In this document: positions 52,512 to 60,480 of the stretch, piece by piece
Layout: every line of letters begins with the position of its first letter
Numbering within the stretch: the first letter of the stretch is position 1
Assembly (NCBI RefSeq): GCF_004345365.1
Contig: NZ_SLVF01000019.1
Coordinates: 1-64,000, forward strand
Length of the DNA: 64,000 nucleotides
From: Kribbella sp. VKM Ac-2568
GTDB taxonomy: Bacteria; Actinomycetota; Actinomycetes; Propionibacteriales; Kribbellaceae
Direction of reading: 5' to 3'
The notes under the pieces: model-generated
What the model was told of the DNA's origin: nothing
The model's input: the letters and a program-made list of their open reading frames with translations, nothing else
Database searches by the model: none
Program-made: the position numbers and the translations under genes

Positions 52512-53381
52512 TCAGCGACGCCTGTACTCCGTGGGGCTCAGCCCTGTATGGCGGCGGAACCGCGTGGAGAAGTACAGGGGATTCGTGAAGCCGGTCTCGG
52601 CGGCGACCGAGGCGACGGGACGGGTGGTCAGTTCGAGCAGGCGGCAGGCGGCGTCGAGTCGGCGGCGTTCGACGAACTGCTGCGGGGTGACGCCGAGTTG
52701 GGTGCGGAACAGGTGGGCGAAGCGGGAGACGGACAGGTTGCTGGCGCGGGCCAGGGCCGCGATGGTCAGGTCATTGCGCAGGTTGCGGTCGACGAACTCG
52801 ATGGCACGGAGCAGCCGGTCGTCGAGCCGGGCTGCCTTGGGGTTCTGAGTGTCGCACCAGAGGAGGGCTGCTTCGAGGGCGTTGAAGGCGAGCGGTTCGC
52901 CCTGCGGGAGGACGCTGTCCTGATGCCGGACCGCATCGGACAGGGCGTAGGCGATCCGGTCCGCCACGGTCGGACTGGGGAACAGCCGAAGGATGCCGGG
53001 GGCAACCGGCGGCCAGTCGAGCAGCGGCAACCAGTCGGGCCTGGGGTGGAAATGCGCGAACAGGAAGTGCCAGCGCCCGGCCTGCTGGCCGGTGTCGCGC
53101 GAGTCATGTCCCGCTGAGGCTGTGCCGTAGTCCTGCAGGGTGCCGGGCTGGATCAGGATCGTGGTGCCTGGTCGGGCGATCACGTCTTCACCCGGCGCTC
53201 CGATACGACCCTCGCCGTCGACGGTGTGGAACAGGAGCCAGTCGGTGGTCCCGCGGCGCCGGTAGGTCGCGTACCCCGGGCCCTCGTCGAACTCGCCGGC
53301 CAGCAACCGGCGCACGGTCGGGGTGAAGGAGTCCGGGGTAGCAGGATCTCGAAGGTTCACAGCTCGATAGACTATCCACAC
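52512..53381 (-). CDS. AraC-family transcriptional regulator
   Basis: 289 aa. N-terminal cupin-like sensor (DWLLFHTVDGEGRIGAPGED, RPGTTILIQPGTLQDYG) and a C-terminal AraC double HTH (LTIAALARASNLSVSRFAHL, PQQFVERRRLDAACRLLE, GFTNPLYFSTRFRRHTGLSP). Such regulators usually bind sugars and activate catabolic genes. The divergent neighbour is a PhyH-family dioxygenase, 29 bp away, which is the likely target. Confidence 0.9.
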   Translation of the reverse strand: MWIVYRAVNLRDPATPDSFTPTVRRLLAGEFDEGPGYATYRRRGTTDWLLFHTVDGEGRIGAPGEDVIARPGTTILIQPGTLQDYGTASAGHDSRDTGQQAGRWHFLFAHFHPRPDWLPLLDWPPVAPGILRLFPSPTVADRIAYALSDAVRHQDSVLPQGEPLAFNALEAALLWCDTQNPKAARLDDRLLRAIEFVDRNLRNDLTIAALARASNLSVSRFAHLFRTQLGVTPQQFVERRRLDAACRLLELTTRPVASVAAETGFTNPLYFSTRFRRHTGLSPTEYRRR

Positions 53382-53410
53382 GCCCGCGGGCTTGGCGGAT
53401 GCTTTCAGGT

Positions 53411-54199
53411 ATGACGAGCACTGTTGCAGAGGTGTACGAGCGGGACGGGATCGTGCAGGTCCCCGGCTTGCTCAGCCAGACCGAGGTCGAGCAGATCAAG
53501 TCCGCCTACATGACACAGGTCGCCGTGGACCACTCGCTGGCGATCGACGACGGGGTGCCGGCCGAGGACCCGCTCGCGCAGTACCCGCGCTTCGTCCACC
53601 CGCACCGCAGGACCGACGTGGAGGCTGGTCGGCTGGCGCTGGAGTTGATGCTCGACAACCGGATCCTCGATGTGGTGACCACCTTGATCGGCCCTGCCCT
53701 GGGTGCCCAGTCGATGTTCTACTTCAAGCCACCGGGCGCTCGTGGTCAGGCGATGCACCAGGACAACACCTTCCTCCGCGCCCACCCCGAGACCTGCCTG
53801 GCCGCCTGGATCGCGATCGACGACGTGGACGCGGAGAACGGCGGCCTGGCCGTCGTCCCCGGCTCCCACCAGGTCGAACTCGTCTGCCCGGAGCCGGCCG
53901 ACCTGACCGAATCCTTCACCGACGTGGAGGTACCGATCCCCGACGGCATGCAGAAGGTGCAGACCCGGATGCGCGCAGGCGACGTCCTCTTCTTCCACGG
54001 CAGCGTGGTCCACGGCTCCCGCCCGAACTCGAGCCCCGACCGCTTCCGCCGCTCGCTGATCTTCCACTACATCCCCGAGGAGAGCGTGGAGATCGCGGCC
54101 TTCTACAACCCCTTGGTCCGCCCGGACCGGCGTACCGTCTCCATCCCGGCCGCCATCGGAGGCGGTCCTTGCGGCGACTACGCCGAAACCGAGCCGTGA
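53411..54199 (+). CDS. Phytanoyl-CoA dioxygenase (PhyH) family protein
   Basis: 262 aa Fe(II)/2-oxoglutarate dioxygenase. Metal triad in GQAMHQDNTFL (HxD) and VVHGSRPNSS (His), with Arg in RFRRSL for 2-oxoglutarate. It starts with YERDGIVQVPGLLS, typical of PhyH. Hydroxylates an unknown small substrate. The last 22 bp overlap the convergent APH-like gene. Confidence 0.88.
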   Translation: MTSTVAEVYERDGIVQVPGLLSQTEVEQIKSAYMTQVAVDHSLAIDDGVPAEDPLAQYPRFVHPHRRTDVEAGRLALELMLDNRILDVVTTLIGPALGAQSMFYFKPPGARGQAMHQDNTFLRAHPETCLAAWIAIDDVDAENGGLAVVPGSHQVELVCPEPADLTESFTDVEVPIPDGMQKVQTRMRAGDVLFFHGSVVHGSRPNSSPDRFRRSLIFHYIPEESVEIAAFYNPLVRPDRRTVSIPAAIGGGPCGDYAETEP

Positions 54200-55263
54200 G
54201 CAGCGAAGAGGCGGATCACCTCGTCCAGCCAGTACCGGGGTGACTCGGCCCAGGCCGCCGCTTCGAGTTCGTCGGCATGCACCAGCAGCCGGTGCCACGA
54301 CACCATTCGATGCACCGCGTGCAACGGACCAGCGACCGCCAGCTCCGTTCGCAGGACGTCGAGCGGTGCCAGGTCCGACCACTCCCCCAGGTAGGCGTCG
54401 GTGAGTTGGTCCAACCTCGGGTCGTCCTCCGGCCAGGTGTCGCTGTCGTCGGGGTCGGCCAGTGCGGCTCGGACAGATGCCACCGTCGCGAAGGGGTGAC
54501 CCCAGACCGCGTCGGCGAAATCGAAGAACCGGAACGGCGCCGTGGGATGCGCGCTGAAGACGTTGTGGACGTGCAGGTCGTTCTGGTCCAGCGCCATCGG
54601 GACCGCGCCGGTCAGCCTCGCACCCCATCCGGCGAGGGTGTCACCAGCCTGCCGTACGCCGCCCATCGTGGCCCGGTCCAGTCGCAGCGGGTGATCGTTG
54701 CCGAGCGCATCGAACCAGTCGGCCACGCCATGCACCGCATCGGCCAGCCGCGACGGTGCCAGCGACGTCAACCCGCTGGCGAGCAACCGTTCCTCGACCC
54801 CGATCGTGGCGCGCTGCAGCCCGGCGTATTCGGTGACGAGCCGGCGCCACAGCGGCAGCCGGTCCGCGTCCGGCACCTGGTCGTCGAGTGTCGGACCCTG
54901 GTCCGCTGTCAGCATCCAGCCGTACCCCGGCTCGATCGCGAGTGGCGCGACCACGTGCTGCGGAAGAGCCTGGGCCATCGCTGCCACCAGTGCGGCCTCG
55001 AACGACTGCCCCGGGTTGTTCTCCTTGAACCAGAACAGGCCGTGGTCGGTCGAGTAACACCAAACCGCCGCCCAGAAGCGGATCTTGTACGGCACCGGAA
55101 CACCGGTCACGACGATCCCCGCGTCCGTCAGCCGCCCCCGCACCCAGGCATCCGCTGCCGCGAACCAGTCGTCGCCGGTCCAGCGCCGGACCCACTGTCC
55201 ACCGGCGTCGTCCTTCAGCGACTGCGGTTGCGGCGGACTCCGACGCTCTGCTCGCAACTCCAC
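54178..55263 (-). CDS. APH-family phosphotransferase
   Basis: 361 aa. Kinase-like fold with LFWFKENNPGQSFEAALVAA (ATP-site Lys and Glu), MALDQNDLHVHNVFSA (catalytic loop, with Gln-Asn rather than His-Gly before Asp) and FRFFDFADAVWGHPFATV (DFxD-type metal Asp). Substrate unknown; the altered catalytic loop differs from the first APH-like gene at 12.4 kb. Confidence 0.8.
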   Translation of the reverse strand: MELRAERRSPPQPQSLKDDAGGQWVRRWTGDDWFAAADAWVRGRLTDAGIVVTGVPVPYKIRFWAAVWCYSTDHGLFWFKENNPGQSFEAALVAAMAQALPQHVVAPLAIEPGYGWMLTADQGPTLDDQVPDADRLPLWRRLVTEYAGLQRATIGVEERLLASGLTSLAPSRLADAVHGVADWFDALGNDHPLRLDRATMGGVRQAGDTLAGWGARLTGAVPMALDQNDLHVHNVFSAHPTAPFRFFDFADAVWGHPFATVASVRAALADPDDSDTWPEDDPRLDQLTDAYLGEWSDLAPLDVLRTELAVAGPLHAVHRMVSWHRLLVHADELEAAAWAESPRYWLDEVIRLFAAHGSVSA

Positions 55264-55379
55264 CCGTCGAGCCTACTGGCATGTCGGCGAGCCGGCCTGC
55301 CGGCTTCGGGGATCAGCCTTGTCACAACCGCGGGAGAACCGGTGTCTTAAAGACTGCACCTTGGAACGAAGGAGTTCCC

Positions 55380-55805
55380 ATGACCGAGAACACCGATGTC
55401 ATCGTGGTCGGCGGCGGATACGCCGGCGTGATGGCGGCCAACCGCCTGACGCGGCGCGGCGGCGTGAAAGTGACCCTGATCAACCCTCGTCCTGCCTTTG
55501 TCGAACGGATCCGCCTGCACCAGCTCGTCACCGGGTCGGACGACGCGCTGGTGGACTACCAGAAGGTTCTGGCCGGCGGCGTCGGGCTGGTGGTCGACAC
55601 CGTGACCCGGATCGACGCGGCCGGGCGTCGCGTGACCTTGGCGAGCGGCGGCAGTCTCGACTACGACTACCTGATCTACGCCGTCGGCAGCGGCAGCGCC
55701 GTCCCCACTGTGCCCGGCGCGGCGGAGCACGCGTACCTGATCGCCACCCTGGAAGAAGCACAGCGGCTGCAGCCGGTCCTCGACGGCGTGGCGGGCTCGA
55801 ACTGA
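55380..55805 (+). pseudogene. N-terminal half of an FAD-dependent oxidoreductase (NDH-2-like)
   Basis: Starts with GAAGGAG and ATG 55380. The product would be 141 aa (MTENTDVIVVGGGYAGVMAA, then the second FAD contact LDYDYLIYAVGSG) against ~400 aa for the family. The NAD-binding half is missing. The frame runs out at 55805 just where sigma-factor sequence begins, so a deletion fused the two. Confidence 0.8.
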
Positions 55806-56062
55806 GCGCGCTGCAGCCGATCGTCGGTGTGGAGAAGGTGATCCGCATGTTCGTCGGAAGCACGCAGAAGATCGGCGGCACGCTCACCACCAAACCGACC
55901 GTGATCAACGGAAGCCCGGCACTGCTGTTCAGCTTCGACGGAGAGCTCGACGGCGTTGTCGCGCTGCGGATCGAGAACAACCGCGTCACCGGCATCTACT
56001 ACGTCCGTAACCCGGAGAAGCTGTCCCGCCTCGAGTGCGAAACCCCGCTCACCCTGCACTGA
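55796..56062 (+). pseudogene. C-terminal (SnoaL-like) domain of an ECF41-type sigma factor
   Basis: In a different frame from the oxidoreductase the sequence reads ALQPIVGVEKVIRMFVGSTQ, TVINGSPALLFSFDGELDGV and VTGIYYVRNPEKLSRL, the end of SigJ/ECF41 sigma factors. Sigma regions 2 and 4 are gone. ECF41 sigma genes normally neighbour oxidoreductases of the COE group, so this relic keeps that context. Confidence 0.8.
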
Positions 56063-56116
56063 GCTGAGCACCAGGGCCCGCGCGCCGTCGGCAGGCTGGA
56101 CGGCGCGGGCCCGCCC

Positions 56117-57895
56117 TCAGCTGGTGTAGTCGCGGAAGCCGCGGGAGGTCTTGCGGCCGAGGTAGCCGGCAGTGACCAGGTGCTCCAGGAGCGGGGCGGG
56201 GGCGAACCCGGGCTCGCGGAATTCCAGGTAGAGGGTCCGCTGGATCGCGAGCGACACGTCCAGGCCGACGACGTCGAGGAGCTCGAACGGGCCCATCGGG
56301 AGGCGGCAACCGAGCTTCATCGCTGCGTCGATGTCGTCTACGCCGGCGTAGTGCGCCTCAAGCATCCGGACCGCGTCGTTCAGGTACGGGAAGAGCAGCG
56401 CGTTGACGATGAAGCCGGCCCGGTCGCCGCAGCGGACCGGGTGCTTGCCTGCGGCAACTGCCAGCGCGGCCACGCTGTCGGCGACCTCCGGCGAAGTGCT
56501 GACGGTGCTGACCACCTCGACGAGCTTCATCACCGGCGCGGGGTTGAAGAAGTGCAGACCGACCACGTCGGCCGGCCGCTTGGTCGCCATCGCCAGGTCG
56601 ATCACCGGCAGGCTCGACGTGGTGGTCGCCAGGATCGCGCCCGGCTTGCAGATCTCGTCGAACGTCTCGAACAGCGCCTGCTTGACGCTGAGCTCCTCGA
56701 CCACGGCCTCGATCACCAGATCGGCCGACGCGAGGTCGTCGAGCCGGGCGGTCCCGGTGATCCTGGTCAGCGCCGAGTCGCGCTCCTCCGAGGAGAGCTT
56801 GCCGCGCTGGACACCCTTCTCCAGCGAGCGTTCGAGCCCGGCCCGGACCCGGTCGACCTTCTCGGTCCCCCGGGCCACGTACAGCACGTCGTACCCGGCC
56901 TTGGCGCAGACCTCGATGATGCCGACGGCCATCGTCCCCGAGCCGACCACGCCCACCTGACGGATCGGCCGGATCGGCGTATCGCCGGCATCGGTGCGCG
57001 GGGTCAGGTCGTCGTCGACGACAACCGGCGAGTCAGGCGCCTCGTAGGTGTAGAAGCCGCGCCCGGCCTTCCGGCCGAGTAGCCCGGCGGTGACCATCTG
57101 CTTGAGGATCGGGGAGGGGGCGTGCAGCCGGTTCCGCCCCTGCTTGTACATCGTGTCGAGGATCTCGTACGCCGTGTCGAGGCCGATCAGGTCCAGCAGC
57201 GCCAGCGGGCCCATCGGGTAACCGCAGCCCAGCCGCATCGCCGCGTCCACGTCCTCCCGGGTGGCGTAGTGCGACTCGACCATCGAGACGGCGTGGTTCA
57301 GGTAGCCGAAGAGCAGGGCGTTCGCGATGAAGCCGGCCCGGTCGGCCGCGACCACGGGCACCTTGTCCAGGCGGCGGGCCAGCGCGAGCACGTCCTCGAC
57401 CACGTCCGGCTCGGTGACGACGGTCTTGATCACCTCGACGAACTCCTGCACCGGCGCCGGGTTGAAGAAGTGCATGCCGACCACGCGGCGCGGGCGCTGG
57501 GTGGCCACGGAGATCTCGGTGACCGACAGCGAGGAGGTGTTGGTGGCCAGGATCGCGTCGTCGCGGACCACCTTGTCCAGCGCCGAGAAGATCTCCCGCT
57601 TCAGCTCGAGCCGCTCGATCACGGCCTCGATCACCAGGTCGCAGTCGGCCAGCGCCTCGATCTCGGTGGCGAAGGTGACCCGGTCGAACAGCGCCTGCTG
57701 GTCCTCGACCGACAGCTTGCCGCGCTTCACCGCCCGGTCGGTCGAGTGCTGGATGTGCCCGCGGCCGCGTTCGACCGCCTCCTCGTCACGCTCCACGCCG
57801 ACGACGCTCAACCCGTGCCGGGCGAACACCTCCGCGATACCGGCACCCATCGTGCCGAGACCGACAACTCCCACCGTCTTCAGATCGCGCGCCAT
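56117..57895 (-). CDS. 3-hydroxyacyl-CoA dehydrogenase, tandem-duplicated
   Basis: 592 aa from ATG 57895. Two complete copies of the HAD module in series, each with a Rossmann motif (GVVGLGTMGAGIAEVF; GVVGSGTMAVGIIEVC), ATNTSSLSVTEI/ATTTSSLPVIDL, VGMHFFNPAPVQEFVE/VGLHFFNPAPVMKLVE, and a C-terminal GYPMGPLALLDLIGLD/CRLPMGPFELLDVVGLD. It oxidises 3-hydroxyacyl-CoA with NAD, e.g. in beta-oxidation, phenylacetate or butyrate metabolism (PaaC/Hbd-like). The catalytic His (HFFNP) is in both halves. In reverse it could feed acetoacetyl-CoA toward crotonyl-CoA for Ccr. Confidence 0.92.
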   Translation of the reverse strand: MARDLKTVGVVGLGTMGAGIAEVFARHGLSVVGVERDEEAVERGRGHIQHSTDRAVKRGKLSVEDQQALFDRVTFATEIEALADCDLVIEAVIERLELKREIFSALDKVVRDDAILATNTSSLSVTEISVATQRPRRVVGMHFFNPAPVQEFVEVIKTVVTEPDVVEDVLALARRLDKVPVVAADRAGFIANALLFGYLNHAVSMVESHYATREDVDAAMRLGCGYPMGPLALLDLIGLDTAYEILDTMYKQGRNRLHAPSPILKQMVTAGLLGRKAGRGFYTYEAPDSPVVVDDDLTPRTDAGDTPIRPIRQVGVVGSGTMAVGIIEVCAKAGYDVLYVARGTEKVDRVRAGLERSLEKGVQRGKLSSEERDSALTRITGTARLDDLASADLVIEAVVEELSVKQALFETFDEICKPGAILATTTSSLPVIDLAMATKRPADVVGLHFFNPAPVMKLVEVVSTVSTSPEVADSVAALAVAAGKHPVRCGDRAGFIVNALLFPYLNDAVRMLEAHYAGVDDIDAAMKLGCRLPMGPFELLDVVGLDVSLAIQRTLYLEFREPGFAPAPLLEHLVTAGYLGRKTSRGFRDYTS

Positions 57896-57959
57896 GGCTC
57901 GAAGTGTGCCAGTCGCCACAGTGGTCTGGACATGAGGTGTGTCACCAGCGAGGGCAACC

Positions 57960-58412
57960 TCACACCTCTTCGAAGGCCGCCGGAGTCTTCTCCCAGGCGT
58001 CCAGGAGCCGCTCCAGGTCCGGTGCCGTCTCCAGCGCGGCCGCGATCAGCCTCGGTCGCACGTCCTGTACTGCGAGCTGCCGCGGCTCGATCCACACGGC
58101 CCGGTAGCTCCCGCTCTCCGACTCGGCCGGGCTCGACATCTCCTCCCCTGTGCCGGAACCGAAGTCACCGCTGAGGATCTCGGCCCGGTAATACAGCTGC
58201 GTGCTGAGCCCGAAGTGCACCACTGCGACGAGCCCTCGGATCTTCACGATCATCCCGAGCTCCTCGTAGGCCTCCCGGGCGGCGGCCTCCACCGGATTCT
58301 CGTCCTCCTCGACCTGCCCGCCCGGTAGTACGTAGTACGTCCTCCCCTCCCGGACGCGCTCGATCGCCGCGACGCCCAGCTCGGTGCACAGCACGATCCC
58401 CGCCCGGATCAC
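57960..58412 (-). CDS. Nudix hydrolase
   Basis: 150 aa. Perfect Nudix box GGQVEEDENPVEAAAREAYE then ELG. The GTG start at 58412 overlaps the stop of the methyltransferase gene (GTGA), so translation is coupled; open frame farther upstream is a shadow. Third gene of a coupled operon. Substrate unknown; the pairing with a methyltransferase hints at removal of a modified nucleotide or metabolite. Confidence 0.88.
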   Translation of the reverse strand: MIRAGIVLCTELGVAAIERVREGRTYYVLPGGQVEEDENPVEAAAREAYEELGMIVKIRGLVAVVHFGLSTQLYYRAEILSGDFGSGTGEEMSSPAESESGSYRAVWIEPRQLAVQDVRPRLIAAALETAPDLERLLDAWEKTPAAFEEV

Positions 58413-59305
58413 GCGGTCGCCAGGACGTAGAACCAGCCGCCGACCCGCGATTGATGGCGCTCCAGGTGCAGCACGGTCCAGCCGGTGTCGGTGAGCAGCT
58501 GCCGCAACGGTTCCTCCTGCCACATGGTGAAGTGCCGTGGGAGATCGAGATACCGGTTCGACCACTCGTCGCCGTCACCCTCGCGCGTGGTGAAGGCGAG
58601 CAGCCCCGCCGCCTCCCGCGCCTTCCGCAGTACGACGGCCAGCTGGTCGGGGTCGAAGTGCAGGAACACGGCATCGGCGAAGACCACGTCATAAGGCCCG
58701 CCGAAGTCGTCCACCAACGCGTTCAGCTGGTCCGCCTCAAACCCGTCCGCCCGCATCATCTCGACGAACGACCAGGCCGCGTCGGTACGCCGTACGCGAT
58801 AGCCGCGCTCCTCCAGCTCCACGGCATCCCGCCCGGTCCCGCTTCCCAGCTCCAGGACGGTCGCGCCCGGGCGGAGCCGGTCACCGGCCAGGTCGAGCAG
58901 CTCCAGCAGCGGGCCGTTCGGATCGCGCGGGATCGACTCCCGGAACCGGTCCGCCGCCTGCTCGTAGGCGGCCAGGGTGACCTCGTTGGCGCTCGGCAGG
59001 ATCGACCACCCGTCGCCGTCGTGCTCGATCACCACCCGGCCCGCCGGCAGCGCGATCGGCAGGTCCAGGGTCGGCGCGATCACCGCGACCGTCTCGCCGC
59101 GATGCTGGTCCGCGATCTCCCTGAGCACCTCGTCGCCCGGCCCGGACGGCAGCCCCACCAGCTGGACGCCCAGGTTCTCGGCCAGCAGCCCGGCCGGCTC
59201 TTCGGCACCCGGACCCGCATAGACCCGGGCGATCCGCTCGCCTGTCAGGCTGCCTCGGTACGCGGGCGGCAGGACGATGAGCCGCGCCGGGCACATCAGG
59301 TTCAT
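58409..59305 (-). CDS. Degenerate phosphatase-like domain fused to SAM methyltransferase
   Basis: 298 aa. Residues ~1-105 look like a histidine phosphatase (phosphoglycerate-mutase-like) domain: [56 protein letters not shown]; but the catalytic RHG triad is replaced (PAYRG), so it is likely binding-only. Residues ~145-298 are a class I methyltransferase ([43 protein letters not shown]). Start overlaps the upstream TfoX-like gene by ATGA and the end overlaps the Nudix gene by GTGA. Confidence 0.75.
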   Translation of the reverse strand: MNLMCPARLIVLPPAYRGSLTGERIARVYAGPGAEEPAGLLAENLGVQLVGLPSGPGDEVLREIADQHRGETVAVIAPTLDLPIALPAGRVVIEHDGDGWSILPSANEVTLAAYEQAADRFRESIPRDPNGPLLELLDLAGDRLRPGATVLELGSGTGRDAVELEERGYRVRRTDAAWSFVEMMRADGFEADQLNALVDDFGGPYDVVFADAVFLHFDPDQLAVVLRKAREAAGLLAFTTREGDGDEWSNRYLDLPRHFTMWQEEPLRQLLTDTGWTVLHLERHQSRVGGWFYVLATA

Positions 59306-59625
59306 CCGCGGACGAACTCCAGGGCCTGCTCCGCGAACTTGGGCCAGCTCGCCGAGTGCTGGAGCGGAACGACCACCCATTCCTTCATCGGCCGGCCCAT
59401 GCCGGGGTCGAAGTGCTCGGCGCCGGCCAGCGCGAGCGCCACCTCGCGCGGTTCGGGCGGCAGCTTGAACGTCATCGCGTCGCCGTACAGCCCGGCGAGC
59501 ATCTTCTTCTCGATCTTCAGGCACGGCATCCCGAACATGCTGCCCTGCACCACCCCGGCGGGCTCCAGCCCCACCGCGACCGCCTCGTACTCCGTTCTGG
59601 CCTGCAGGCTGATCTTCGGCTTCAT
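59302..59625 (-). CDS. TfoX/Sxy N-terminal domain protein
   Basis: 107 aa, single TfoX N-terminal domain ([40 protein letters not shown]). Such small proteins occur widely and are not competence regulators in actinobacteria; function unknown. First gene of the coupled TfoX-methyltransferase-Nudix unit. Divergent from nucS, 72 bp apart. Confidence 0.85.
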   Translation of the reverse strand: MKPKISLQARTEYEAVAVGLEPAGVVQGSMFGMPCLKIEKKMLAGLYGDAMTFKLPPEPREVALALAGAEHFDPGMGRPMKEWVVVPLQHSASWPKFAEQALEFVRG

Positions 59626-59697
59626 ACCGGCAGCTTCTCAGCAACACACCCCACGCGCCATCAACCCCGCCCGCCGAGTGCACTACCGTGCTTCTTC

Positions 59698-60357
59698 GTG
59701 CGCCTGGTGATTGCTCGTTGCTCAGTGGACTACTCCGGCCGGTTGACCGCCCATCTGCCGATGGCGCCGCGGCTGTTGATGGTGAAGGCGGACGGGTCCG
59801 TGCTGATCCACGCCGACGGCGGGTCGTACAAGCCGCTGAACTGGATGTCTCCCCCGTGCAAGCTGACGGAGGAGGAAGGTGTCTGGAGCGTTACCAACAA
59901 GGCCGGCGAGGAACTGCGGATCATCTTCGAGGAGGTGCTCAGCGATTCGTCGTACGAGCTCGGGCTCGACCCCGGGCTGATCAAGGACGGCGTCGAGGCG
60001 CACCTGCAGGAACTGCTGGCCGAGCACGTGCACACGTTCGGCCAGGGGTTCACCCTGGTCCGGCGCGAGTACCCGACCGCGATCGGCCCGGTCGACCTGC
60101 TCTGCCGTGACGCGGACGGCAAGCACGTCGCCGTCGAGATCAAGCGCCGCGGCGAGATCGACGGCGTGGAACAACTCACCCGGTACGTCGAACTGCTGAA
60201 CCGCGACCCGCTGCTCGCCCCGGTCCGCGGCATCTTCGCCGCCCAGCTGATCAAGCCCCAGGCCCAGTTCCTCGCCACCGATCGCGGGCTGGAATGCGTC
60301 ACCGTCGACTACGACGCCCTGCGCGGGATGGAATCCGACGTACTGCGCCTGTTCTGA
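59698..60357 (+). CDS. nucS: Mismatch-specific endonuclease NucS (EndoMS)
   Basis: 219 aa from GTG 59698, the family length. N-terminal DNA-binding domain ([32 protein letters not shown]) and C-terminal RecB-like nuclease: [20 protein letters not shown] with D and E-x-K, then [13 protein letters not shown] and [10 protein letters not shown]. Provides non-canonical mismatch repair in Actinobacteria and Archaea lacking MutS/MutL. Single gene ending at a bidirectional hairpin. Confidence 0.96.
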   Translation: MRLVIARCSVDYSGRLTAHLPMAPRLLMVKADGSVLIHADGGSYKPLNWMSPPCKLTEEEGVWSVTNKAGEELRIIFEEVLSDSSYELGLDPGLIKDGVEAHLQELLAEHVHTFGQGFTLVRREYPTAIGPVDLLCRDADGKHVAVEIKRRGEIDGVEQLTRYVELLNRDPLLAPVRGIFAAQLIKPQAQFLATDRGLECVTVDYDALRGMESDVLRLF

Positions 60358-60430
60358 CCCGCCCGACCCCGTTGACAGCTGATGTCGGCAGGGAACGGTT
60401 CAGCGTCGGTGACCGGTGGCTGCACAGGTT

Positions 60431-60464
60431 CCGGTGAGGACGGCGGGTCGGCCGTCCTCACCGG
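60431..60464. terminator. Bidirectional hairpin between nucS and the M4 protease gene
   Basis: CCGGTGAGGACGGC at 60431-60444 pairs with 60451-60464 (14 bp), 6-nt loop GGGTCG. The two flanking genes converge on it. Confidence 0.8.
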
Positions 60465-60480
60465 ACCTGACGAAAGGTGC

